NCBI GenBank assembly: GCA_049840475.1
Contig: JASGKX010000002.1
Location: 372,001-436,000, forward strand
From: JBGVSA01 sp049840475
GTDB taxonomy: Bacteria > Pseudomonadota > Gammaproteobacteria > Burkholderiales > Rhodocyclaceae
Length of the DNA: 64,000 bases
Direction of reading: 5' to 3'
Shown here one piece after another: positions 17,215 through 27,187 of this stretch. The stretch's first letter is position 1; each line of letters begins with the position of its first letter. The notes beneath the pieces were generated by a model. It was not told the origin of the DNA and did not search any database. It worked only from the letters and a program-made list of their open reading frames with translations. A program made the position numbers and the translations under genes.

Positions 17215-18633
17215 TTGCGTACTTTCGTCCTCAAGAGCTGCGCGCTCGTCATGGCGCTTGCAGCAAGTGGCGCCTTGTTCGCCGCGCCCAATGACATCAA
17301 GCCGGCTACGGTCAACGTGCCGTCTCGCGTGTGCAACATCAATGACTTCGGCGCACGCGGCACGTCGATCTGGTATGACACTGAAGCCGTGCAGAAAGCC
17401 ATCGACAGCTGCGCCGAACAAGGCGGCGGCAAAGTGGTGGTGCCGGCCGGCTACTACCTGATCGGGCCAATCTTCCTCAAAGCCAATATCCAGCTCGACC
17501 TTGCCCGTGGCGCAGTGCTGCAGGCTGCGGCGGACGATGCGATGTATCACCCAGTCGATGCGAATCGCCGCTGGGCCGGCGTAAAAAACCTTTGGCCCAA
17601 TGCAGACAAGTGGCTGGCGCTCATCAACGTCGCCGACGATAACGTGGCCATTACTGGCGAAGGCACCATCGACGGCCTGGGCGCGACGTGGTGGGAGCGC
17701 TGGCGTGCTGAGGCGCGTGCGAGCGGCAAGCGCGGCTCGACCAACCGCCCTCGCCTAGTGTTCATCAAGGATGCCAAGAACGTACTCATCCAGGGCGTGA
17801 CGCTCACCAATTCGCCGAGCTTCCATGTGGTGTTCTACAACGTCGACGGCATCACCATCGACCGCACCCGCATCATTGCGCCGGACTACGCGCAAAATAC
17901 CGACGCCATCGACCCGATGGACAGCCGTAACATCCGCATCACACGCAACACCATCAGCGTGGGTGACGACCACGTCGCGATCAAATCGGTCTTCCCCCTG
18001 CCCTCGGGCGAACCGGCCGTACAGAACGTCTACATCGCCAACAACACGTTTCTGAACGGACGCGGGTTGTCGATCGGCTCGGAGTCGTCAGGCGGGGTGA
18101 AGGGCGTGCTGGCCGAGAACAACGTCTTTCGCGGTTCGATGTATGGCATCCGCATCAAGAGCCCGCGCGGCATTGGCGGCGTCGTGCGTGATGTCACCTA
18201 TCGCAACACCAAGATGGAAAACGTCAACACGCCCATCGTGCTGGCTGGTTACTACAAGGGCGGCCCGTACGATCCGAAGGACATCGAAAAGGCCCTGCAG
18301 GAAGGTGAATTCAAAGGCGGCTTCGTGCTCGGCAACCAGATCTACCCGAGCGATGCCGATCCGGTACAGGCGTACAACGAAACGAAGACGCCCTATTTCG
18401 ATGACATCCGCTTCGAAAAATTGACCTCGACCGGCGCCTCCACGCAAGCGGCCTACATTGTCGGCACGCCGGAAAAGCCCTTCACCCGCGTGGTGTTCAA
18501 TGACGTGTCGATCAAAGCGACGCGCGGCATGCAGATCCGCAATGCGGCCGTGTCCGAGCATGGTCTGCGCGTGACGGCATCAGAAGGCAAGGCAACGTGG
18601 ATCGAGGCCGGCGGCACGCTCGAGCGCAAATGA
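17215..18633 (+). CDS. Secreted glycoside hydrolase family 28 protein
   Basis: A 472-aa GH28 (polygalacturonase-fold) enzyme, predicted to act on galacturonans outside the cytoplasm. TTG 17215 is chosen: AAGGAG lies 8 bases before it, and it yields a clean Sec signal (MRTFVLKSCALVMALAASGALFAA). Motifs: NTDAID (Asp230), VGDDH (Asp251, Asp252) and GIRIK (Arg313, Lys315). The usual Gly-His-Gly motif reads NGRGLSIGSE, with Arg283 (CGC) where a His (CAC) is normal, one base apart. That residue assists the catalytic Asp in characterised GH28 enzymes, so activity may be altered. It shares only the fold signatures with the other GH28 protein of the window. Confidence 0.88.
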   Translation: MRTFVLKSCALVMALAASGALFAAPNDIKPATVNVPSRVCNINDFGARGTSIWYDTEAVQKAIDSCAEQGGGKVVVPAGYYLIGPIFLKANIQLDLARGAVLQAAADDAMYHPVDANRRWAGVKNLWPNADKWLALINVADDNVAITGEGTIDGLGATWWERWRAEARASGKRGSTNRPRLVFIKDAKNVLIQGVTLTNSPSFHVVFYNVDGITIDRTRIIAPDYAQNTDAIDPMDSRNIRITRNTISVGDDHVAIKSVFPLPSGEPAVQNVYIANNTFLNGRGLSIGSESSGGVKGVLAENNVFRGSMYGIRIKSPRGIGGVVRDVTYRNTKMENVNTPIVLAGYYKGGPYDPKDIEKALQEGEFKGGFVLGNQIYPSDADPVQAYNETKTPYFDDIRFEKLTSTGASTQAAYIVGTPEKPFTRVVFNDVSIKATRGMQIRNAAVSEHGLRVTASEGKATWIEAGGTLERK

Positions 18634-18748
18634 TCGGCGGGCAGTAATATTGCGGGCAGAGTCTCGTTCGCGGCGGCGCTAACGTTGCCGCGAACGGCCC
18701 AGCGCGACACAGCGCCAACGCTTGCCCAACATCCCGCGAGGTTCTCCC

Positions 18749-18982
18749 ATGGAAGCGCCCCTGCATTCGCTGAACAACCTGTTCGCCCAACTCGGGCTGC
18801 CCGCCGACAACGCGTCGATCGACGCCTTCATCGCGGCGCATCGGCCACTGCCCGATTCCGTGCCGCTCCACGAAGCGTCTTGCTGGACGCCAGCACAGTC
18901 GGCATTGCTGCGCGAAGAAATCTCGCTCGACGCCGATTGGGCCGAAATAGTCGATCAACTCAACGTCCGTCTGCGCGGCTAA
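18749..18982 (+). CDS. DUF2789 family protein, 77 aa
   Basis: A small soluble acidic protein with the DUF2789 features: an N-terminal LNNLFAQLGLP, then PLHEASCWTPAQSALLREEI and DWAEIVDQLNVRLRG at the end. The family is common in proteobacteria and has no known function. ATG 18749 follows GCGAGG with suitable spacing. It sits alone between the GH28 and transglutaminase genes. Confidence 0.82.
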   Translation: MEAPLHSLNNLFAQLGLPADNASIDAFIAAHRPLPDSVPLHEASCWTPAQSALLREEISLDADWAEIVDQLNVRLRG

Positions 18983-19096
18983 GCACTTTCAGTTCCCGCC
19001 CGGCATTCCGTCGTCGGGCGGCGACACAAACCCGGTAAAATCCCTGACAGACCTGTCTCAACAGGCTGAGGTTGTTGTACACACACCGGGGGCTCC

Positions 19097-21890
19097 ATGA
19101 AATTCAGCATCAAGGCCGCGAGCATTGCGCTCGTCTGGCTGACGACCGTCTTCAGCCTGTCGGCGCATGCGCAAGACGCCGCGGCGCCCGCCATGCAGAC
19201 GGTATCGGTCCCCGAACAAGCCTTCGCTCGGTCGGCGCAGTTGCCGTCCTGGAGCGAGTGGATCGAAGCGCCGGCTGCGCCGGCATCAACCAGCGCGTTG
19301 GTCATGCGCCTCGGCCACACACAGTTTCGCTACGGCGGCGAGCGCCCGCAGACGCTTGTGCATCGCGCATGGCAGGTCAATGACGCTTCCGCCCTTGGCT
19401 ACCTCGGCCAGTATTCGATCTCTTTCCAGCCGGACTATCAGCAACTGGTCCTGCACCGGCTGACCATCGTTCGCAACGGGCAGCCCATCGATAAGCTCAC
19501 CACCGTGCAGGTGCGCTTCGTCCGTCCGCAGCAAGAAGCCGACAACAGCATCGTCAGCGGCTGGGTGTCGGCGGTGGTCCTGAGTGACGACGTGCGCGTG
19601 GGCGACACGCTCGACATTGCCTATAGCCTCATTGGCGAAAACCCGGTCTTCGGCGGCAAGGTGTTCGAATCGGCGGAATGGGACGCCGGTATTCCGGTAG
19701 TGCGCCGTGTCGTCAGCATCGACATGCCCGCCGATCGCAAACTGCGCTTCAAGCTGATCGGCGCGGCCAGCAACGAACAGATTCAACCGCGCGAGAGCAC
19801 CAGCGGTGGACGCCGCACGCTGCGCTTCGAAGCCACCAGCCTGCCACCCATCAACATTGACGAGTACATGCCGGGTGACGTCAACGCCCAGCGTTACCTG
19901 CAACTTTCAGAATTCGGCGACTGGTCGCAGGTCGTCGAACTGGGCTCGCGGGTTGTTCACACCCGCACCGGCCGACGCGGAATTCAACAGCATCCTGCAG
20001 AAAGCGCGCCAGGCCACAACGGCCGAAGGCAAAGTCATGGCCGCGCTGGACTTCGTTCAGAACGACATCCGCTACCTCGCCCTGCCTTTCGGCGAGAACT
20101 CGCATCGCCCCTTTGCACCGCATGAGGTCCTCACGCGCCGTTATGGCGACTGCAAGGACAAGTCGCTGCTGCTCGTGTCGATGCTGCGGCAGATGGGCAT
20201 CGATGCCAGCCCTGTGCTGCTGGCAACACAGAATCGACGCAGCCTCGATCAGTTGCTGCCGAGCCCGCTGGACTTCGACCACGTCATCGTCCGCGTGCGT
20301 TTGCCGTCGGGGCAGGAGTACTACCTCGACCCCACGCTGCGCGCGCAGATCAGCCCCCTGGCGCGCATCGGCGAGGCCCACCCCGACACGCAGGTACTGG
20401 TGATTGCCAGTGGCGAAACCAAGCTGCGCAAAACGTCGCCAGCCCGCCGCGAACTGATCACCGAGACGCGCAGCGAAACCGTGACCGCCGAGGCCTTCGA
20501 CAAACCGGTGACGATGCACGTGACGCTGAGCTTTGCCGGCCTCGGCGCCGAATCGCTGCGTCGCGCGATGACGTCCGTCACGCCCGAGCAATGGCGCAAG
20601 TTCTATGAAGGCGGGCTGGACCGCCGTCATCCCAAGACGCAGTTGCTGCGGGCGCCCGAGGTCAAGGACGACCCTGTGCGCAACATTGCCAGCGTCGAAC
20701 TGGACTACCGCATCGAGAACTTCTTCGAAAAAGAAGGCGATCGCTGGTATGCGCCCTACCAGGCCAGCAATCTGCGCGACACGTTCTATATCCCGACGTC
20801 GGGTCGCCGAACGTTCCCGCTGGCGATCCCGAGCTTCCCCTCGGTGATCCGCTACCAATTCACACTGGCGTTGCCCGCCAACGTCGACACCCAGCGTCGT
20901 CCGGCCGAGCGCAGCGTCACCAACCCGGCTTTCGTGGCGAGCTACCAGGCAACCCAGCAAGGCCGGCAGGCCACGGCCCTGGTCGAACTCGAAGTGCGCG
21001 CCGACCGCATCGCAGCGGCGGGCACACCGGCCTTTCTCGCCGACATCCGCAAGGTGAATGAACTGGCTGGCGGCGCGTTCGACTTTGGCGCCGCAGACAT
21101 CAAGTCTGCCAACGCGTCAGCAGCCGGTAGCGGCACGTACCAAGAGGCCGCGCGAGAACAGCTCGAACGCATTGTGAAAGGCGCGAGCGACTCACTCGCG
21201 GCACGTGTATTGGGGAACGCCGACCAGGCTCGCGCCTACTGCGAGCGGGCCGTGGCGTTTGCGTTCCTCGAACGAACCAACGAAGCGCTGGCGGATGTTG
21301 CGGCGGCTCGTAAGCGACTGCCGGATGACGCTGGCATCGTCAAATGCGCCGCGACCGTCGGCATCGTCACTGGCGACCTGAGCGGTTCGATCAATGACAT
21401 TACGCGCGCCATTACGCTAGGTCTGGCGGACAGCGATTCGTTCTACCGTCGCGGGCTGGCGAACTACCTGAACGGAAAGATCGACGACGCGACCGAAGAC
21501 TTTGCGCGCTCGCGCGATCTGGCGGCCGACCCCAATATGCGCAACCGCGGCGAGGTATGGAGACTCATCAGCTTGACGCGGGCGGGCCGCGCAGCCAAGG
21601 CCCCCGTGCCCGCGCAACTCGACTGGCCGGGTCCGGTCATCCCGATGTTCAACGGCACGCAGACACCCGACCAGGTCATGCAAGGCGTATATGCCAACGC
21701 ACAGGGCGAAGACCTCGACATTCTGCTGGCCGAGGCTTACTTCTACGTCGGCGAGTTCTACCTGCTGCGCAACCAGAACACGCTGGCCGAAGCCTACTTG
21801 CGCCGCTCGCAGGACAAGGGCGCCATCAACCGGCTGCTGCACTACGCCGCGCGCCAGGAACGTGCTCGGCTGGCGGCGACTCGCCATTAG
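19097..21890 (+). pseudogene. DUF3857 / transglutaminase-like / TPR protein, one-base frameshift
   Basis: A predicted periplasmic protein: signal peptide (cleavage near AHA|QD, residue 25), DUF3857 domain (about 50-270), transglutaminase-like core, and C-terminal TPR-type repeats (about 680-900). The Cys-His-Asp triad is Cys352 (GDCKDK), His395 (FDHV) and Asp411 (YLDPT), counted on the corrected frame. The frame breaks at GTCGTCGAAC (19931-19940). One extra G (about 19937) separates 'WSQVV' from 'NWARGLFTPAP'. Without it the gene encodes 930 aa with no other defect. The 3' end is 10 bases before the next gene, suggesting an operon. Substrate unknown; such proteins are thought to process envelope peptides or proteins. 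Confidence 0.85.
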
Positions 21891-21900
21891 GAACCGGAAC

Positions 21901-23097
21901 ATGCGCGCCATCGCCATAACAGGCCGTAGCGCCCTGCGCTTCGTCCGGGCCTCCGCGATGACCCTCGTCGTGCTTGCCGCGCCGACTCAGGCCGCCCCCA
22001 ATGCGCCCCGCGCCGACGACCTGCAAACCGTGGTCGACGGCATGGGCTGCGTCGATCTGTTCATGTATGCCATGGCACGGCTCGAAGCCAATCCGGACTC
22101 GGGCGCCACCGTCACCATGGCAGCGAGATGGATGCAAGGACTGCCGCGCGAGCGGGTGAGTGCGGCCTTTGTCGACGAGCTGGGCCGCGAGGCCACGCCG
22201 CAGGAAAGCGCTCAATTGGCGGAATTTCTGCGCACCCCCGCAGGCCAACGCGCCGGACAGTACGTCAGGGCCAGTGTGTTGAACCCGGCGGCCGCCAAGG
22301 CAATCCTGCTGGCGCAAGACATGCCGGTCATCGCAGCGTTTTCATCGACGCCCGGCGGCAGGCTCATAGATGAGCAGCGGATGGGCAAAGTAACCAAGGC
22401 GGTGATCGATTCGCTGGGGCGCTCGTTCAATGCCCAACTGTTGCAGGCCAACAAAGTGCTGGCCGACCGGGTGCGACGCATGACCGAGACGCCCAATGAC
22501 ATGCGCCTGTCCACGGATACGACAGGCCTCGAATCAGTGCCGCCCGAATATCGCGACCTGATGCTTGCCATGGCCGGTTTCATTCAACGCTCGACAATCA
22601 TCCAGACGCGCTATTCCGCAGCGGTGGAAGCGTCGCCCATCGACAAGTGGCTGAGCGCGTCGTCGCTGGCCACCACGGAGGGTGTCGCTGAAGCCCGTCG
22701 GCAACTGGCACGTCTCGGCGCGAGCCTGACCGAACGCGACCAGCAACTCTTCGCCAACGTGGAAGCGAGCACAAAGAATCTGGCGCAGCATTTGCCCGCC
22801 TCTGCCATGAGCACGATCCAGCAACGGCTGGCCGACTCGCTGGACCTGCAATTGCGGTTTTCGGAAAACCAACGCCGCGTGCAGCAGATCATCGGGCGCA
22901 TGCTCGATCTGGCCGAAGCCAACCTCGGCCGCACGCACGCCACTGGCGGTCTGCTGACTTTCGATGCGCCGGACCAGCAGGAGAAATACCGCACGCTGGC
23001 CGTCGAGCTCAAGCGCGAAGCGGACCTCGAAGGCGAGATCTCGCAGCAAAGTGCGGCGGCCATCGAACGGGGCATCTCCCGCCTGTCCGGCAACTGA
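21901..23097 (+). CDS. Secreted helical hypothetical protein, 398 aa
   Basis: No family recognised with confidence. It has a signal peptide (MRAIAITGRS... with a hydrophobic core, cleavage near TQAA|PN, about residue 32). An all-helical body follows with a DUF2059-like segment (about 85-140: EFLRTPAGQRAGQYV) and a coiled-coil C-terminal half rich in Gln/Arg/Glu. ATG 21901 is 10 bases after the transglutaminase-like gene, so the two are probably co-transcribed and may act together in the periplasm (inference). Confidence 0.75.
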   Translation: MRAIAITGRSALRFVRASAMTLVVLAAPTQAAPNAPRADDLQTVVDGMGCVDLFMYAMARLEANPDSGATVTMAARWMQGLPRERVSAAFVDELGREATPQESAQLAEFLRTPAGQRAGQYVRASVLNPAAAKAILLAQDMPVIAAFSSTPGGRLIDEQRMGKVTKAVIDSLGRSFNAQLLQANKVLADRVRRMTETPNDMRLSTDTTGLESVPPEYRDLMLAMAGFIQRSTIIQTRYSAAVEASPIDKWLSASSLATTEGVAEARRQLARLGASLTERDQQLFANVEASTKNLAQHLPASAMSTIQQRLADSLDLQLRFSENQRRVQQIIGRMLDLAEANLGRTHATGGLLTFDAPDQQEKYRTLAVELKREADLEGEISQQSAAAIERGISRLSGN

Positions 23098-23104
23098 TGA
23101 ATGC

Positions 23105-23665
23105 TCAGGCGGTGGCGCCAGGCAGGCGTAGAAAGTTGTCGCGGTAGTACGCCAGTTCAGCGATCGACTCCTGGATATCGGCCAGCGCCGTGTGCGCACC
23201 GCGTTTGACGAAACCCGATGCCATCGCTGGCGCCCAGCGGCGCGCCAGTTCCTTGAGCGTGGAAACATCCAGGTTGCGGTAGTGGAAGTACGCCTCGAGC
23301 TGCGGCATGTAGCGCACCATGAAGCGGCGGTCCTGTCCGATCGAGTTGCCGCACATCGGGGTGGTGCGCGACGGCACGTACTGGCGCATCCACTCCAGAA
23401 GCTGCGCCTCGGCCGTGGGTTCGTCGGTGGTCGAAGCACGCACCTTGTCGATCAGGCCCGAACGACCGTGGGTGTTCTTGTTCCACTCGTCCATCGTGTC
23501 GAGCACGCTGTCGGGTTGGTGTACAACGATCACTGGCGCCTCTGCCACCACTTCCAGACGGCTGTTGGTCACGATCATGGCGATCTCGATGATGCGATCG
23601 CGCTCGGGCTCCAGCCCGGTCATTTCCATATCCACCCAGACGAGATGGTTCTGGTCTTGTGCCAT
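23105..23665 (-). CDS. orn: Oligoribonuclease (3'-5' exoribonuclease)
   Basis: Orn is a DEDDh exonuclease that degrades RNA dinucleotides, including pGpG from c-di-GMP turnover, and is usually essential. The 186-aa product has all motifs: WVDMEMTGL (Asp/Glu pair, about 9-17), NSIGQDRRFM (Asp, about 108-117) and GAHTALADIQES (His and Asp, about 157-168). ATG 23665 gives the standard MAQDQNHLVW start. It is divergent from the M48 protease gene, with 68 bases between starts. Confidence 0.96.
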   Translation of the reverse strand: MAQDQNHLVWVDMEMTGLEPERDRIIEIAMIVTNSRLEVVAEAPVIVVHQPDSVLDTMDEWNKNTHGRSGLIDKVRASTTDEPTAEAQLLEWMRQYVPSRTTPMCGNSIGQDRRFMVRYMPQLEAYFHYRNLDVSTLKELARRWAPAMASGFVKRGAHTALADIQESIAELAYYRDNFLRLPGATA

Positions 23666-23733
23666 AATTTTTCGACCTCGAATCAAAATTGACGGGCATT
23701 GTCGCATGACCAGAGCCCGCCACTGCGCCCCCA

Positions 23734-24978
23734 ATGACCGCCACCCAACTGACGACCATCTTCCTGCTGCTGCTCACCCTCTCCGTGGTGCTGCGCGCCT
23801 GGCTCAACCGGCGTCACGCCAGCTACGTGCGGGCACATCGTGACCACGTGCCGGCGGCCTTCGCGGCGGACATTCCCCTGAACGCCCATCAGCGCGCCGC
23901 CGACTACACCGTCGCCAAGGCAGGGGTCGGGCTGATCGACCTCGCACTTGGCACGATCTGGCTGCTGGTGCTCACACTCGGCGGCGGCCTGCAAGCGGCG
24001 CATGACCTGCTTGCCCATTGGTTCGATCCGGCCGGACTCGTGCACGGCGTGCTGCTGTTTGGGCTGGTCGGTGCCATCGGTTTCTTCTACGACCTGCCGC
24101 TGACGCTGTTCCGCACGTTCCGGCTGGAGGCGCGGTTCGGCTTCAATCACACGACCCTGCGTCTGTTCGCTGCCGATATCGTCAAGCAGACACTGCTGGC
24201 GATCGTCATCGGCGCACCGCTGCTGTGGGTTGTGCTGTGGCTGATGGCACGCGCCGGCAGCCTTTGGTGGGTATGGACCTGGGCCTTCTGGCTGGCGGTG
24301 AACCTCGCCGCCATGGTGATCTACCCGATCTTCATCGCGCCGTTGTTCAACAAGTTCGAACCGCTGCGGGACGAATCGCTCAAGGCTCGCGTCGAAGCCT
24401 TGCTGGCCCGCTGCGGCTTTCGCGCCAAGGGTTTGTTCGTGATGGACGGCTCCAAGCGCTCGGCCCACGGCAATGCTTACTTCACCGGTTTTGGCGCGGG
24501 CAAGCGCATCGTGTTCTTCGACACATTGCTCAACTCGCTGGCTCCGACTGAAATCGAAGCCGTTCTCGCGCATGAGCTGGGCCACTTCAAGCGGCGCCAC
24601 CTCATCAAGCGGCTGGCCGTGCTGGCCATTGGCTCGTTCGCATTCATGGCGCTGCTGGGCTACCTCATCGAACAGCCGTGGTTCTACGAAGGACTGGGTG
24701 TGTCGGCGCAAAGCAATGCGCTGGCGCTGATGCTGTTCTCGCTGGTACTGCCGGTGGTGTTGTTCCCCTTCTCGCCGCTGGCCAGCATGTGGTCGCGCAA
24801 GCATGAGTTCGAAGCCGATAGCTACGCCAAGCAACACGCCAACGCCGCCGACCTCGTGTCGGCACTCGTCAAACTCTATCGCGACAACGCCTCTACCTTG
24901 ACGCCCGATCCGCTGCATTCGCTGTTCTACGACTCCCACCCGCCTGCGGCGATCCGTATCGCCCACCTGCAACGCTGA
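23734..24978 (+). CDS. M48 (Ste24p-like) membrane zinc metalloprotease
   Basis: A 414-aa integral-membrane zinc protease of family M48A, like yeast CaaX protease Ste24. It has about six to seven helices, with the N-terminal domain (FNHTTLRLF), HELGH zinc site (His280-His284), third ligand Glu360 in RKHEFEADSYA, and a C-terminal HPP motif. In bacteria these enzymes contribute to membrane protein quality control; the substrate here is unknown. The stop codon overlaps the rsgA start by one base (TGATG), so the two are translationally coupled, a pairing common in Burkholderiaceae. The start lacks a good binding site. Confidence 0.93.
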   Translation: MTATQLTTIFLLLLTLSVVLRAWLNRRHASYVRAHRDHVPAAFAADIPLNAHQRAADYTVAKAGVGLIDLALGTIWLLVLTLGGGLQAAHDLLAHWFDPAGLVHGVLLFGLVGAIGFFYDLPLTLFRTFRLEARFGFNHTTLRLFAADIVKQTLLAIVIGAPLLWVVLWLMARAGSLWWVWTWAFWLAVNLAAMVIYPIFIAPLFNKFEPLRDESLKARVEALLARCGFRAKGLFVMDGSKRSAHGNAYFTGFGAGKRIVFFDTLLNSLAPTEIEAVLAHELGHFKRRHLIKRLAVLAIGSFAFMALLGYLIEQPWFYEGLGVSAQSNALALMLFSLVLPVVLFPFSPLASMWSRKHEFEADSYAKQHANAADLVSALVKLYRDNASTLTPDPLHSLFYDSHPPAAIRIAHLQR

Positions 24979-25859
24979 TGCGTACCGGAATCGTGGTGGC
25001 CGCATTCGGGCGGCAATATGAGGTGCAGTTCGAGGATGGCTCGCGCCTGTTGTGCTTTCCGCGCGCCAAAAAAAGCGTCGTGGCATGTGGCGATCGCGTC
25101 GAGGTCTCGCCGACCTCCGCAGACCAGGGCGTCATCGAAAAGCTGGTCCCCCGGCGTTCGCTGCTCTATCGGGCGGACGCGTTCAAAGAAAAACTCATCG
25201 CGGCCAACGTCACGCAAGTGCTGGTGGTGGTGGCCACCGAGCCGAGCTTTTCGGATGAACTCATCTCGCGCTGTGCGTGTGCGGCGGAATCGCAGGACAT
25301 TCCGCTGCGCATCGTGCTCAACAAGTGTGATCTGGCCGACAGCCTGCCACGTGCGCGCGAACTGCTCGCGCCATTCGCACGCATCGGTTACGAGGTGATC
25401 GAGCTGTGCGCGCACGGCGACGTCGCAGCACTGCGCGCTCGACTGCCTGGCGAACTCAGCTTGCTGGTCGGCCAATCCGGCATGGGTAAATCAACGCTGA
25501 CCAACGCGCTGGTCCCCGACGCCGCTGCGGCCACGCGTGAAATCTCGGACGTGCTGGACAGCGGCAAGCACACCACCACGCATGCGCGGCTGTACGCCCT
25601 GCCCGATGGCGGCGAATTGATCGACAGCCCAGGGTTGCAGGCCTTTGGTCTGGCGCATCTTTCGCGCGAGGACATTGAATCGGGCTTCCGCGAAATCCGT
25701 CCGCTGCTCGGTAGTTGCCGCTTCCGCGATTGCCGGCACGAATCCGAGCCCGATTGCGCGGTCCGCGCTGCGGTTGCCAGCGGCGATTTCGATGCCCGCC
25801 GCTACGAAGTGCTGCTCAAGCTGCTGGCAGAAAAGCGCTTCGCCCAGTCGCAATACTGA
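24978..25859 (+). CDS. rsgA: Small ribosomal subunit biogenesis GTPase RsgA
   Basis: RsgA checks 30S maturation at the decoding centre and is released by GTP hydrolysis. The 293-aa product has an OB-fold N-terminus (about 1-70) and the circularly permuted GTPase order typical of YjeQ. G4 NKCD (about 114-117) comes first, then G1 GQSGMGKST (about 165-173) and G3 DSPG. A zinc finger C-x5-C-x-H-x5-C (CRFRDCRHESEPDC, about 247-260) follows. All key residues are intact. It is coupled to the upstream M48 gene. Confidence 0.96.
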   Translation: MRTGIVVAAFGRQYEVQFEDGSRLLCFPRAKKSVVACGDRVEVSPTSADQGVIEKLVPRRSLLYRADAFKEKLIAANVTQVLVVVATEPSFSDELISRCACAAESQDIPLRIVLNKCDLADSLPRARELLAPFARIGYEVIELCAHGDVAALRARLPGELSLLVGQSGMGKSTLTNALVPDAAAATREISDVLDSGKHTTTHARLYALPDGGELIDSPGLQAFGLAHLSREDIESGFREIRPLLGSCRFRDCRHESEPDCAVRAAVASGDFDARRYEVLLKLLAEKRFAQSQY

Positions 25860-25986
25860 TCCGACGCCACGCGCCTCGCGTGAATCGAGGCGCAACAGTC
25901 ATCCGCAATGACGACGCACAAATTCTGGGGTGCCAAACGCCCTTAGCCTGTCGGCGGCCGTCTTGGCCGTTCCTCGGGAGTATCTG

Positions 25987-26388
25987 ATGATGCGGGGCCG
26001 TCGCTACGATGTCCCACCGGCACTGGTGGTATTGCGGATCGCGTGTGGCGTGTTCTTCATCCCGCACATCCTTTTCAAGCTGGGCGGCCTTGCCAACGCA
26101 ACCAGCTTCTTCGGCGAAGTTGGTTTCCCCTACCCCGAGCTCTTCGTGTACGCAGCCATCGCGCTCGAATCGCTCGCCGCGCTCGGCCTGATCTTTGCCG
26201 TTCAGGTACGCAAGGCGGCTCTGCTGGCAGCCGCCACGCTTTGCGCAGTGGCGGTGGCGACATGGCTTACGTCGAATTCGGTGTGGCTGTGGAATCGTGG
26301 CGGCGCGGAGTACCCCATCTTCTGGGCCCTCGCGTGCATTGTCGTCGCCATGCAGTACCGGCCCCGCGCGCGTAACTTCTTTTACTGA
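25987..26388 (+). CDS. DoxX-like membrane protein
   Basis: A 133-aa four-helix inner-membrane protein of the DoxX family. The first helix has the typical LRIACGVFFIPHILFKLGG (about 14-32), and a later GGAEYPIFWALACIVVAM helix completes it. Function is poorly known; DoxX relatives have been linked to redox or thiol stress. ATG 25987 follows CGGGAG at a suitable distance; a GTG at 25930 is possible but lacks support. It converges on the Anbu operon. Confidence 0.82.
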   Translation: MMRGRRYDVPPALVVLRIACGVFFIPHILFKLGGLANATSFFGEVGFPYPELFVYAAIALESLAALGLIFAVQVRKAALLAAATLCAVAVATWLTSNSVWLWNRGGAEYPIFWALACIVVAMQYRPRARNFFY

Positions 26389-26409
26389 GCGTCGCCGGGG
26401 TGCGGCGGC

Positions 26410-27144
26410 TCAAAGTCCCTTTAGCCAGTCGGGGTCGGGCAGCGCGGCGAAAGCTGTGCGCAGGGCCTCGCTCCAGCGATTGCGCAGGGACGCGAAATAC
26501 GGATTGTCCGCGTCGATGCTCTCGTGCAGCGCTACTTTCAGCTCATCGGCGCGAATACAGGTCAGGTCCAGCGGCAGCCCCACCGACAGATTGGATTTGA
26601 CGGTGGAATCCATCGACACCAGAGCGAGCTTGGCGGCCTCTTCGAGCGAGGTGTCGCGCTTGAGCACACGATCGATGATCGGCTTGCCGTATTTCGATTC
26701 ACCCACCTGGAAATACGTCGTCTCGGGCGTGGCTTCGATGAAATTGCCTGCGGCGTAGATCATGAACAGCCGTGGCGGCTCACCCTTGATCTGCCCGCCG
26801 AGTATCAATGCTGCGTTGAACTCGATGTTGAACGCGGCCAGCCCCGCCGCATCGCGCTGGTGAACCTCGCGCAACGTCTCCCCCACTACCGACGCCGCTT
26901 CAAACATGTTGGCGGCTGAATGCAGGTTCGGCTGAGTCTCGTCGGTCAGTCGTCCTCGCAATACCGACACCAGCGCCTGCGTAGCCGCGAGGTTGCCGGA
27001 CGTCATGAGCGCCAGCACGCGATCTTCGCGCTCAAAGATGAAGGTCTTGCGGAACGTGCTGATGTGGTCGACCCCCGCGTTGGTCCGCGAGTCCGACAGG
27101 AACACCAAGCCCGAATCCAGCAGCATGCCTACGCAGTACGTCAT
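26410..27144 (-). CDS. Anbu-type proteasome-like peptidase (ancestral beta subunit)
   Basis: Anbu (also BPH) is a self-assembling relative of HslV and the proteasome beta subunit, with an N-terminal nucleophile Thr exposed after Met removal. The 244-aa product starts MTYCVGMLLDSGLVFLSDSRTNAGVD, giving Thr2, the internal Asp17/Ser-rich loop and the family SDSRTNAG motif; GNLAATQAL follows (about 50-58). ATG 27144 is selected because it places Thr directly after Met. It is the third gene of a set with the alpha-E and ATP-grasp genes, the context seen for Anbu in many bacteria. Natural substrate unknown. Confidence 0.93.
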   Translation of the reverse strand: MTYCVGMLLDSGLVFLSDSRTNAGVDHISTFRKTFIFEREDRVLALMTSGNLAATQALVSVLRGRLTDETQPNLHSAANMFEAASVVGETLREVHQRDAAGLAAFNIEFNAALILGGQIKGEPPRLFMIYAAGNFIEATPETTYFQVGESKYGKPIIDRVLKRDTSLEEAAKLALVSMDSTVKSNLSVGLPLDLTCIRADELKVALHESIDADNPYFASLRNRWSEALRTAFAALPDPDWLKGL

Positions 27145-27187
27145 GTTTGTTCCAACCGCTACACGATGCCCGCGAGCATAGCGGGAT

